This document shows, piece by piece, positions 21,184 through 34,400 of a stretch of 60,000 bases of DNA. The notes under the pieces are model-generated. The model searched no databases, was not told the DNA's origin, and saw nothing but the letters and a program-made list of their open reading frames with translations. Source of the stretch: Nematostella vectensis (lineage: Eukaryota; Cnidaria; Anthozoa; Actiniaria; Edwardsiidae); contig NC_064048.1 in NCBI RefSeq assembly GCF_932526225.1, forward strand, positions 9,884,515 through 9,944,514. The letters run 5' to 3'. Position 1 is the stretch's first letter; each line of letters starts with the position of its first letter. Made by a program: the position numbers and the translations under genes.

Positions 21184-21954
21184 CATTATTCAAACCGGGC
21201 TTTCCGGGGCTTCCTCTGACCGTAAATTTTAAACCATTGGAGCTATTATGACCAGATTTTCAAAGAATCGTCACCAAATTTAGATGTTAGCTAAAAAAAA
21301 CAGCGATTTTTAGCTAAATATGTGATACCAGCATCCGCCATCTTGGATCCGCCATCTTGGATTTAATGAAAGTTATTTAACTTAATCAATAAAAAATGGG
21401 TGGAAAAATCTGAAGCTTTTTGACAATATTTAATATTCGTATCAAGTTTGATTAATGGTTTCAGGTGGATATGAATTTTTTTTTGATATTCCTATAAGCA
21501 CTATTTCGAGAAGGTCAAAAATTGACAAAAAAAAACACCACCCCTCCCCCATAAAATAGAGATGTAAATTTTTATTGTGTTTTTACAAAACTTGGCATAA
21601 AACGCCTATATGACATGGATTTACCTTGAGCACGTCGTATTTATCGTTGATCTTAACGACTTAAAGCGTTTTGCCTAGTTGTCATTAAACCTAAAATTTA
21701 TTTACACCAAACTGATTCCAGATAAATTTTAGGAAAAGTCACCAAATTTCAATGTTCTTTCCCTACTAGTTCAAAAATTATTACAGATCAAAGGTGCTGG
21801 GGGCCTCAAAAGCCTCCCCCCCGGTCTAAATAGGGTTAAATATATGCTCAAAACCTCTACGTTACAGGACTTTTTTTAATTGTATTTAGTTTTTAATAGT
21901 TCCCCTTTTTATGGAAGGCTTGAAGCACGTCAAAAGTTCCCTCCTTGCCGATAC
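21184..21954. other. No gene recognised
   Basis: Intronic sequence between the ApeC exons, AT-rich, with a local direct repeat (CGCCATCTTGGAT twice near 21337-21360). No ORF or structured repeat with support. Confidence 0.4.
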
Positions 21955-22499
21955 CTTAAGTCGATGAACCGACTGACAAGTTTTGGATATGAACGGCATC
22001 AGGTAGAAAGGACCCCCTGACGGTAGCCAAATGGGCGTAGACGTGTCCCCCCTGCCGTCACAACAATAATAGATGACAGTGTTTTCGCCGTAGATCCCTT
22101 CAGGGAGGGATCCCCCCTCGCTGTTGGGGAAATCGATATCGGAGTTCTCATCGTCCCAGCGAATCCAGCCTGTAGAAAGAAATTTCTTATAATTATGAAA
22201 CAGGGTAAGACTAGTTTTAACACAACAGTTTTGTAATTTGCTCTGTTTGGGCTAAATTTTGCATTGGATTTACGTCTTTTCCGTTTTACTAGAGCTATCA
22301 AAACGCATCTTAGCAAAGTGTTATTTATTTCTCAAAGGACACAGGGTGCCCAAGCAACAAGTCAAAATAACAAAAATGGCGCCTTTGGAAACTCATGCAC
22401 AAAACGCCGGGGTTTGTTTTTATTTACTGTTCTAGCACCACTAACCTGTTATACCGTAACGTATTCTGTACATAATATATCTGTTGTGGGAAATACACA

Positions 22500-25400
22500 A
22501 TGAAAGGTCAAAATACAGAAACACTTGAACTCAAAGTAACCGAAAACAATGGCGAGACACAGAACAGTGAAAACAGCAAAAGTGACAATGGATTTCAAAC
22601 GATGCTTTCCGGCTTGGGCTTCACTCGTCCGCCTTCCGGCTTCCTAAGCCAAGCGTTGACTCGATGCCTAATTGTTCTCGTGTCTTATGGAGTTTTATGG
22701 TCTATTACTGGACATGAAATGCTTCCTGGTGGAAATCTTTTTGGCATTTTCATAATTTTAGTGTGTGCAGCGTTTGGGGGATTTATCACTACGCGGGTTT
22801 CCTGTGGCGTCTTACCATCATTGCTTGGGATGCTTATTGTTGGGTTTCTACTTAAAAATGCACCTGGAATTGATGTTGCTAAGCACATTGACAAGAAATG
22901 GTCAGCGACACTAAGAAGTATAGCCCTAGTGGTTATTTTAGCCAGGTCTGGGTTGGAGTTAGACCCTGGAGCGTTACGCAGACTGAAATTTACATGTGTA
23001 CGACTGGCATTTGGACCTTGTATTACTGAGGCGGTGACAGTTGCTGTGGTTGTGAGATATGTTCTTGATATGCCATGGCTATGGGGGTTTCAGCTAGGGT
23101 AGGTACATCCCCAGAACCCTAGGGGGGTGGTGGTGGAGTGGGGTACTCACTTAGATATTAAGCATGACAGAGAGGTGGTCCTATCATGGTGGTCCTGTCA
23201 ACTCTCCTGCATTAGGCGGGAGTCTTAAGATTTTGGACCCCTTCTCCCGCTCTCCTGCACTGAGCACCAAATCTCCCGCTTTTTAGCAGTCTTTATCGCT
23301 TCCAAAAAATTATTCTATAGAAAATCGTCTTTTTGCCTATTTTGTTTTAAAATATTTGAAACAATAATTTCCTTGCGTAGCACAATTTATCTAACACCCT
23401 CACAAGATCTATAAGTGGATTTGTGTGTGAGAGCTTTCTATACGGCAAACACCTGCAAGGTTAAACCTAACCCTCCCCCAAAAAAATGAATATACCCCAC
23501 CCCTCCCCCAAAAAATTCTCAAGCTTTGAGATTTTCAGAGGTTGACAGGTATGTCCTATGCATTCTTGGCTGACATATAGCAGCCCGTTCAGAAGGCCTA
23601 ACATAACTGGCTGAATTACCTTATTGTTCTATTACACTCCCATTCTACTTTTTATCCATTGTTTTGTCTGTGGTGCATCAATCCACTGAGGTGAAATCTT
23701 CTGAGAGCTGATAAATGATCCTCTTCGGGTTTGCATGTTTAGTCCTCAGTATATAATTTTTGATTCATCAACTTTACCTGATATTTGTTTTTGGTATTAT
23801 CAGGGTCAGGTGTTTTATATTCTTTTTATTTTGGTGGGGGATGGAGTGAATGATAGTGAATTTTCTTGGGGGCTGGCATTTCATCTATTTGTTTTTAAAT
23901 ACACATACCTCCAATTACAAGCACTCATAAAATAATTGGAGTTCGTACAGGCACTCTGTTTGGTGGGATTGGTCTTTTTCATTACATGATGAAGGTCACG
24001 CGATGACGCAGCATAAAATCATGTAAGGGGAATCGTTGCAGAATAGTCAGTCAACAACCCTGTGAATTCCCACAAACTTTTACCTTTTACACTAAAAAAT
24101 ATTATTCTTCGGGAGAAAAAGTGTCCCAGGTAAATAGGAAATTGCAAATAATAAGTCTAAATAGATGAACCACCAAACAATGCAGTAAATATAGCTTGGA
24201 ATTTGAAGCAAGTTTTTAAAACTTGTTTTTTGTGCGCATGCTGACGTGCACTGGAATGACACCATGAGTGCACACTGTTGTAAGCTTTTTTAGGATTAGG
24301 ATTAGAAATAATTTTTTAATAGGATTAGAAATAATTTTATAAAAGAAATAAAACATCTTTTTTGTGCCTTCATTGAGTTTTGAAAACCTCGGTGTTTGTT
24401 TGGGGAATTCTTGAACAGATGTGGAGCACTCAACCTGCAGTCTTGTGCTCCACTGATCTGCTCTTGAATTCTCCCAAACAAAGCATGCAAATAATTAATT
24501 GTTGGTCAATGCTGTACAACTGTAGCTTGTAAAAAAGATCTATGATCTATGCTATTTATTTTGCATTTTGTTGTTATCCTCTAGCCTTGATTATTGATAT
24601 AGACAAAGAGTTTCAATATATATGATTATCGATATAGATGAAGCCTTCAATGTCATGGAAAAATCAACTTCTGAAAAACAGAGTACCGTCCTGTATACGT
24701 AGTTTCACTGGCGTTTTGAGCGTTAGCTTTTAAACAAATTCTCTTGAACATTCCACCATGATGGTGTAGACCACATAGAGTAGTTATTCTACAGCTTGTC
24801 TGTAGTTTTTTCTATTCATACCAGTTATTTTACAGCTATTGTCTGTAGTCTTCCTAGTCATTAGACCTTGTTATTCTAGAGATTGGTTGTAGTTTTTCTA
24901 TTCATGCCATATTACTAGTTTTCACTTTTTTTTCTAGGTTTGTGTTGAGTGCTGTTTCTCCAGCTGTGGTTGTACCACAGCTGTTGGTTTTGCAAGCTAA
25001 GGGTTATGGTGTGGAACAAGGTATCCCTACTCTTGTCATGGCTGCGTCTTCGTGTGATGATGTCTTGGCCATCAGCTTGTTTGGTGTGTTTGTTGGTATT
25101 GCATTTTCAAAAGGTGAGCATTACTAGTGCCTGGCTCTGCTGGCTTATAACTGGACATAAGCCAGCTGGACATGAGGTCATGGTGTTGTAAAATGGCCAT
25201 TGTTTCCTTGAATCAGACTGATGTTCTCTTTTCAAAACACCAGTACAGTAAGGCTGAAATGTCAAGATTTTGACTTAAATGATATTCCCATGCAGAAATT
25301 TGAGTATGTAAAGGGGATGTAAAAGGTATGTTGTTTGATACCATTTACCTACCATATACTTCCTAAAAACATACCCTCTACATACCAACTTGGAAGGCAT

Positions 25401-28400
25401 GTAATGGGTATGTAATACATATGAAAATTGGACATAGTAAAATATACCTTTTACATAACCAAAAGCGACCTTGATATTGAAGACCTTGGAGTTATGTAAA
25501 AGGTAAGTGTTAGGTATGTAAATTGTGTGTAGACGGTATGTAATGAGATATCATTTACATACCAAATATTTGCTGAAAACATACCTGTTACATACCAATT
25601 TAGGTGGTATGTAATTGGCATGTAATACCTATCAAAATTGGACATTGTAAAATATACATTTTACATAACCAAAAGCGACCTTGATTTGAAGATTTATAGT
25701 TATGTAAATGGTAAGTATTAGGTATGTAGATGGCAAGTAAAATATATATAGTGGGAACCATTTACATATCAAAAACTTGCTAAAAACATACCGATTACAT
25801 ACCAAAATGCTACTGTTAAATGGAAATTTACATACCCATTACATACCTAAAATGTACCTTATGGGTACATAGCTCAAGGCTACCTTAAAAGGGCATGGTA
25901 TAGAATTTACATAGCCATTACATACCCAAAATGTACCTTGAACATACCACAAATGCTACCGTTAAATGGAAATTATTATACCCATTACATACCTAAAATA
26001 TACCTTGTACATGCCACAAACATAGCTCAAGGCTACCTGAAGAAGGCATGGTATAGAATTTACATAGCCATTACATACCCAAAATGTACCTTCACAAATA
26101 ATACCGTTAAATGGAAATTTACATACCCATTACATACCTAAAATGTACCTTGGACATGCCACAAACATAGCTCAAGGCTACCTTAAAATGGCATCGTGCC
26201 AATTTTACGTACAATACATTATCTAAATGTGTCCCATAGCTAAAGGGATAACTTGGAATAAGCGACTGAGCCAAGCAGCTAGTCTTTCCTTGTTTGTAAG
26301 CATATCAATAAAACGCCCCTGCAACATGGTATCTATGCCTCTACATGTCACACGCAAAATTTAAACCCAAAGAACGTTGTATAACACACTTTATGCGCAA
26401 AGTAAAACTAAATTGTTGCTTAAAGATCAATAAGATTACCTGGAACTGCTAAGCTGCAAAGGTAAAGTTACTAACCTGGAAATCACTGGAAATGTTTAAT
26501 TGATTCCTAGATCGGCACATAATCTCGATTCACAAAAAATGACTTTTTTGATTACTAGTTCGAATTGTTTATTATCAAATATAAATTTAAAAAAATGGTA
26601 AAAACTATGCCAAAGTTTTCAATCAAGCAAAGACTCATCTGCATCGTAGTCATCATCATCATCATCAGGAAGACTAGGCAGACTTGGCAGATCATCTTCA
26701 CAAGCTGACTTCCGTGCTGCTCTCCTCAAGTTTTTTATACTTAGGTTCATGGCACTTGTGATGCCTTTTTTACACCCGTCTGGGAGGTTCTGCCTCGACG
26801 CATATGCTATTAATGTAACAAAAAATCACTTCGCATTACGTTTGTTATTATCGTCATTAATTGAGTTATTCAATATACCAAATATTCGCGGTACCATAAC
26901 TTCACCTGATGCGAAAACAATTTAATGTGGGAAAATCAAAACTTAGCTTTTCTCACCTTTAATAGTGGTTATAATTTGCTGGTTAAGCAAATTTCCCACC
27001 TCCCCCTGCTCAGAGATTTTTCCCTCGCGCCTTTCTTCTTCTGAAAAAAACGCCTTTAAAAGGCGTGTAGCCAGCGAGGACTTGGTGTGTGCGGTTTTGC
27101 ACAATGCAAGTGCTGTCCTCGAAAGGAAGACACCACTGCCCGCAACTAATTCAACTAACTGCAAATAATGAAAGAAAAAAAAAACGTTCAGTACCCAAAA
27201 TAACATATAGTTCATAAAACGACGTCAATAATACTTGAGTTATTTTTTTAAATATCGTATCAAGTACTCGCGATAGGACAAGCTCTTGCTTTCACGGGCA
27301 ATTGGAAATAGTTAGTTGTCATTTGAACAAAGTCGGCGGCTACTGAGTGATCTGATTAGTAAATTATCATTGTCAAGCGCTGGAAAGTCCCGGCTGTTGC
27401 GAATCGGGACTTCCCGAATTAACAAGCGAGGACCACTCATAGCCACTGACTTCGTTTGAATGGCAGCTAAGTATTTCAAGTCGCCCAAGAAAATCTATCT
27501 GTGACCTGATGCCCGTAAGGTTGGATTACACCTCACACTCATTTTTATTCAAACTTTTTTAAACTAAAGACTTATGTTCAAGGCTGACTAATAAACCCTG
27601 CACTGTTCTCAAATTCCTGTATCCATCCTTATTATTACCTTTCTCGTTGCCGCTTCTGCCTCACTCATCACGCCTACCCGCCCATCATTTACTTGTACAT
27701 TTGGTACTCGAAGCTCATTTCCTAAAATCAATGACAATTATAAAATGATCTCTATATCATCAGAAAACAAACTAGAAGAGGATGGCGTAAACGTGGAAAA
27801 TGATCTCTATATCATCAGAAAACAATCTAGAAGAGGATGACGTAAACGTAAAAAATAATTTTTCAACTAAAAGGACAGAGAGGAAAGATGCAAGATAACT
27901 ATTTTTTAGCTCAATATTTTGCATATAAGCTCCCTTTTTGTCGGAGAACAAAATATCAAAATTAAAAATGTAACTTACGCTATGTCTTGAAAGATATTTC
28001 AAAGGCTATCTGTGAAAAAGCCCAACAAAATACGAAATGGCGCCCGTTTTGACCCATTAAATTGAAAATATTTACCTTGGATACCATCTGATCTGCTCAG
28101 TCTCCTGAATCGCGCTTCCAAAGCCCCATATTTTTCCTTCAGCTCACTAAGCTCATCTCTCGTGGAAACACACATAGGATTTGGGCAAAGTGGCCTTTTT
28201 TTTGGTTCTTTCTGCGCATCTGAAATAGAAAAAAAAAATTAATAGAGCGGAAACCCTCAAGTAGAACCTGAATAAAAGACATCTGATTTTGGAGTCTATA
28301 CTGAACTGTTCTTTTTACAGCAATTCTACCCTGAAAATGGGGATAATAATTTTTGATATAAATATGAAATAGAAAAGTGAAATAATGACAAAAATACTTA

Positions 28401-31400
28401 CGCTGCGTATGTGCTGGCTTGTCTCTTGTGACTCCCTGTTGGTTAATTAAAGAGAGACTTCAAACTTGGGGATCTATACTAGTGTATTTTTATGCGTTTC
28501 AGAACCGTTTAATTGAAATTGACAAACCTTGAGTGACGATGTTGATAAATCGCGGGAGGCCGACTTCTTTGAAAATAGAAATGCGGTTGAAAAATTTTTA
28601 TAGAGGTATAGAATTAAGATCCTGAACTTCTCATTCAAATTGCGTACCAACCTGGACTATTTGTTCTGACTGATTCAGCTCGCACCCTGTGATAAACGGA
28701 TGAAACGTAAATAGCTAATCATCATGAATGATCATAGACTTGAGAATACAAATTGGAGTATTCCTTACCCGCTCTTTGTGTTGATCTCTCGTTGATAGCA
28801 ACAATCGAGATGTCCTATATGTACATAAACAAACATTGTCTATTATGATTTTCTATGATTTCATAAATTTGAGGATATCTCGATTCTCAGTGCTGAGAAT
28901 TCTTGCTCGCAAAGTTCAGTGTACTTTCTCGCAATTCTTTACTGGTCGTGCTCGAGGAACGGGATCTGTACAGGACCTGAAATGATCCCAGGACCCGAAA
29001 CGATCCCAGGACCCGAAATGATCCCCAAAAGTACCCCAACTGATCCTCGGACCCGAAACGATACCGAGGAGTCCCCGAAATCAACCCCAAGGAATTACGG
29101 TAATGGACAGAGGGAAAGCAGAAGAAATACTTGCAATTCTTGAATCATAATAAAGGGTTAACAGCGACTCGATTTCTAAACAACGTGACTTAAAAATATT
29201 AAATTCCAACACAATACTTCTATTTATTACATTGCCCGGCGTTAAACCCATAAACAGAGTCCAAAACAAATACACAACTTTAAATTGCTACTGAAAGGAA
29301 TATAGCATAAACATAGCACAGCCTTGCTCAGATCAACCAAACTTTTGACCTTCCATCACACTCTTAACATTTTGCGGTTCCGACACATGACTCCGACACT
29401 ATAAATCTCATTTCCGGTAAACATCACCCCTAAAAATTAATATTCATCTGACAACCAAACATGTATTTCACCACGAAATCCTTGTTCTTACGAGCGAATA
29501 TTTACCGACACATTTTAGGCAGCCGGTTTGGCAGAGAAGATGGAATGACAAAAGTACACTGAGTATAATACACTCGAACAACCCTTCTACTACCGATGCA
29601 AAATATTAAGAGGATGTGAAAGCAATATTATGTGAGTTTTGAATTTCCTCATGTAGTCGTGCGTACACCCCGGCATGATCTCATGATATGATAGGTCTTT
29701 CATTCACCGAAAACAAACATGTCAAAAAATAACTTTAAAACATTTCGCTTCCTATGTAAAGCAGCATGTCCCATCTGTTAAGACTTTCTTTTATGGCTTG
29801 TTATGTAAAAATGATTTATCCACGCCGGGCTCCTCAAATTACTATCACAGGAATTGTTAGTTGACCCCAATTTCTGACTCAACCACTGTATTTCCCCCGC
29901 AGTCGTATATAAAAATCTTAATACTATAGTTTTAGTTAATGTAAATTTCCTTTTAATAACACAAACAAAGCTAAATGTTTCATATGTTTTTAAAACTGAA
30001 AGCCAATCCTTACACATTCCTTTAGTTGTCCATTACTGTAATTCCTTGGGGTTCATTTCGGGGACTCTTGGGGATTGTTTCGGGTCCCGGGATCAGTTGG
30101 GGTACTTTTGGGGATCGTTTCGGGTCCTGGGATCGTTTCGGGTCCTGGGATCGTTTCGGGTCCTGGGATCATTTCGGGTCCTGTACAGATCCTCTCGAGC
30201 ATGACAGTTCTTTCGATTGACCTGTTTTTCTTGGGTGTTTGAAGATAGTTATGAGGGAAGGAGGGGTGGTATAGAGTATATTTCTCACATTCACAAGCTC
30301 CATTTCTTTGAAAATGTTTGAAAATCTAACCTCAAGTGTCTCAGCAATTTGGTCGCAACTTTCCACAGTTCCGGTCACAGTTGTCGCAGGGGGGGTGTTT
30401 TTTGATGATTTTTTTGATGACTTTTTCTTCTTAACTGGAGCATTACTATCTGTTGAGGATTTATTGTTATTATGAATTTCACCAATCATGTACTTCAGTG
30501 GTTCTGCCGCTTAAATTTTCCCAAGTACTCTATTTTTTTACTATACTATTATTGTCATATTATGCAAGTAGTGACGTACCCGAAGAAGCTTTGTCACTGG
30601 TCCTTTTTTTAGTTTTTTTCTTCTCTTCCTCATTGACATTCTTGCCTATAACCATAAATTAAAATAAAGGTAATAAATAACACTTTATGACCCATTGTTT
30701 AAGGCCCGGAGGAAATTGTTTCATTTCAGTTGTTTTCATACTTTTCCCAAGAATATCCCGAAGTTCGCTCCGAACTAAACATTCATTGCGAAACTAGCTT
30801 TTTTTGTGTGTTTCGAATTGAGTTTGTGAACTTCATCGTGATTAAAGTTCGTAATTACCACATCTCATCGCTTTTTTTATTTCAAAAGGCTTAAAAGTAT
30901 TCGGGTGGACATGATTCAAGCAAAAATCATCTAACTTGTGCTGGAAAATGCTCCCGCCGTGGTAGCCCCTTGGTCCCTGGCCTTGTGGTGCGGGGAAATC
31001 AGAGCCCCATCGACTTGACCCTTATACTGGGCCAGTGAATAGAGCGCGGGCAGCACGGACGTCATAATTCTTGTTTTATGGACGTTTTGACAAAAGAGAG
31101 ACTGAGCAGTCAAATGATTCGGATTTTAGTCCCTCAGCTATAGATTCAAGATTAATAGATTAGAATTTTAAGTCATAAAGGTTATTTACGCCGCTTTTAT
31201 AATGAGCCGATACTTTGCAAAATCTCGATAAACCAATATTATTCGGTCCATCTCTTGTCTGCTTGTCACCTAGACTATTATCAATCAAACCGCGAATGTA
31301 GAATAGCTTTTAATATATTTCACGGCAACAATTTGGAGCGGCTAAAGAGAGGCGTATGTAATTGGCCTCTGCAGACGGAACAAAATACAACGGAACTACT

Positions 31401-34400
31401 TTTTGATTCCTAATAACAGACCGATCAAAAAGAGAACCATATCCTTTTATTTGATATATGTTTGACATCCTAAAACGCTCTTTTAGATGATTCAACCTTG
31501 AAGGCATTTCCGGCATGTTTGTTCTTATCATGTTCTTATCATTGACAGTGCCGGAAACAGATTCTACCTGGGGAACTCCATGTTACGAAATGCAAACAGT
31601 ACTTAATTACCTTTGATTAAAAGCATTATTCATAAAGTGCTTTTCATGACGGTAAATATAAAAGTCTCTCAGGACTACAAAAGACTACAAAAAAAAAAAA
31701 AAAAAACTCACGCAACATTAAAGCTTTTGTTTACCCACCTCCGGTTGTTGCCGTTTCTCGGGTTGTTGCCGTTTCTCGGGCCACATCTATTTCTGTGAAA
31801 CCGATAAAATCACTGAAAATATTTATATTAAACGCCACGACTCATTACATAAACGCAAACATGAGTAAACAAAGATAAGTCAAATACCAATATCTTCAGC
31901 AACAAAATCGCCTCCCAAAGTTTTTGGTTTTGGGCGTCGCTTCCCACCATCTAAAGTCGCCTTCCGTTGTTCTTCAAACGGGTCTATGTACTCGTGCTTC
32001 CTTATACTATTCAAGAAAGCTTTACTATCTGTAAGTGCAAAAACAGCATTTAAAAAAGCTTTGTTATCTGAAAGTATAACAGCAATGTGTTCTTGTTTTT
32101 ATTAACTTTTAACCAAGGAGTACAACTCATGCCAATCTAATCGTCTCAAGCAATAAAATACAGTATTTCATACAACTATATTATACTACTCGATTAAAAT
32201 CAATCAAGGAGCGCCAAGTCTCGCCTCTGTCGCAACTGTGGAATTTAGTGATAACAGCTAAGCGCCACATGGTGATTTTTTTAGGTGATTCTGAAAATAA
32301 TTATAAGGGGCAAACAAGCATAAAACCGAGGCCAATGTCTGTAAAATCCGAATTGTATGGTGGTTAACTCTTATATTCCAAATTCACACTCGGGTGATCA
32401 GCGCCGAGTTCTTCGGGCAGACCAGAATTTCAAGTTTAACTGTCATTTATCGCGTTCGTTGAGGGTTAGATATGTTCGATTGCAAATCATTAATACGTCC
32501 AGGCAATTTTAATGCAACATGTATAATGGGAAGTTATTATTAAGAGACTTACCATGAAGTTTTAAAACTTTGGCGCGGGCCATTTCTTGCTTGGGATCCC
32601 ACACAGCATTGTAGGTTGAACCCTCGATTACTCCCTCCGGTATATCCTCGGTACATATATTTTTCGTATATATCACCTTCCAACACTCGGGCTCTGGATC
32701 GCCTATCCATTTAACCAATGCAAATGCTGGAAAACGAGATGCCATTTGTAGTTGAAAATGTCGGTCGGGTGATCGACTATTTAAAAGTTCGAGTAGGAAA
32801 AACGGATGCGACAAAGGCTAGTTATTAACCAGATCGTGCTCGAAATAGACGTGAACATCACAAAATAAAACAAAACTGACCAATCAGGTCGAAACTGCCA
32901 AGATTGATTGATACCGTAGGCCAGAGATAATGGCCTGAACAAACAACTGAAAACTAGACGGAATTACTTTCATGTTACAGGCAAAAACAACATGGATGGT
33001 CGAAAGAATCGAAAAAAGCAAGGACGGTACTGTCAGTATTATAACACAATTACTTCGCCATCCAAGATCCCCAGGACAACCCGAACAAGAAGCAAGTTTG
33101 CAGATTCTCATCCTAACGAAAATGATAACTTATTGGATTTAGAAACAGAAGATAAGATAGACGATACTCTCGCGGGAGCTTCTAGTTTAACGACGGAGGA
33201 TATAATAGCCGAATACCCTGATGACGTCCTATCCGAAAGCGAAGATAATTTTGTAGCTGATTGTACTGCATGCGAGACCACTTGTAATTCCGACACTGTT
33301 CACACTAGCAGAAATTTTGAAAACCGAGCGGAGATATATGAATATTTGGATAACGAAGACTGGGAGAAACTTGCAGACGTCGTTTTTGACTCGGAAACTG
33401 AAATTAACAATGAACATGGAAGTAAAGACGAGAACGAAGAACAAGAAGACTTTATTGAGCTGGATGACTCTTCAATTGAAAGTGACGGGGCAGATTTAGA
33501 CCTGATGACTGCACAAGAGCAGGATCCGCCAATTTATTCTGGTAGTTTGCTAACAGTGACCATGCATCTAGCAGCTATAATGACATTTGCGATGGCAGAG
33601 AGCCTTACTGCTTCCGCGATTTCCCATCTGTTAATACTTATCTCCCTTCATTGCCCGGTACCTAATAGATGCATGAAAACACTTCACACACTCTGGAATC
33701 ACCTAGGCTCCATGAGTGCCCCCATAGAGTGGCACTATTTTTGTACAAGGTGCAATCGATACTTGGGAAAAACTAAGCCAATCGCAACGCAAAATTGCGT
33801 GCACTGCAAAAAGAGCTTCGCCCCTGGAAAAAGTAAGACATGGGATACGTTTATAGTATTTCCAATTATCACACAGCTGTCATGCATGCTTAAAGACAGT
33901 TCGTTTGTAGAAGCTCTTACGTCCTACCGATTCAACCACGAGGAAGACAAAAGAAGGCGGAACTGCCCAGAAAACATCGAGGATATAATTGACGGCGAAA
34001 ATTATCAATTATTTTTTAAAGAACATGGTTTTTTGAGAAATCCAAACAATTTTGCTATTCAGCTAAACACGGACGGTGTGGCATTGTTTAAAAGCTCCAG
34101 CTATGCTATATGGCCGGTTTACATGGTTATATGTGATTTGCCTCCGCGTATGAGGTATTCAAGAAAGTATCGCCTTTTTGCAGGCCTTTGGTTCGGGAAC
34201 ACGAAACCTCTCTTTTCAGTTTTTCTGCATCCTTTTAAGGACATGTTTCAAACACTTTATAATGACGGATTTACCTTAAATCTAAATGGTTCTGATATAA
34301 CTTGGCGAGCTATTGTAATAAGCACTACAATGGATGCTCCTGCAAAATGCCTCTTCATGTGTATGAAGCAATTTAATGGTGAATGTGGTTGCCCATATTG

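Larger units (their letters stand above)
20635..22169 (-). pseudogene. ApeC-domain gene fragment (two exons, 5' part missing)
   Basis: The exon at 21955-22169 has acceptor TTTCTACAG and donor AAG/GTATCG. It encodes GWIRWDDENSD, LPEGIYGENTVIYYCCDGRG and GPFYLMPF...CQSVHRLK. The exon at 20635-20764, with acceptor TGTTTCAG and donor CCAG/GTAGGC, continues in frame with ATLEFRHFDDED and YNTRIYYCYYTPG. Order and cysteines match the Apextrin C-terminal (ApeC) domain of secreted or surface defence-related proteins. The exons for the start of the domain and a signal peptide are not found in the roughly 330 bp before the antiporter gene. This is either a broken gene or one whose 5' exons lie elsewhere. 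Confidence 0.7.

Noticed and set aside
22999-23102. Stop codon at 23102 as the true end of a 200-aa membrane protein
   Set aside because: A strong donor (GG/GTAGGT) precedes it and the protein continues in phase at 24938 with the conserved antiporter motif AVSPAVVVP.
32745-32814. Upstream in-frame start of the BEN protein
   Set aside because: The 23 extra residues show no conserved feature; the ATG at 32745 directly begins the recognisable N-terminal domain. Not excluded.
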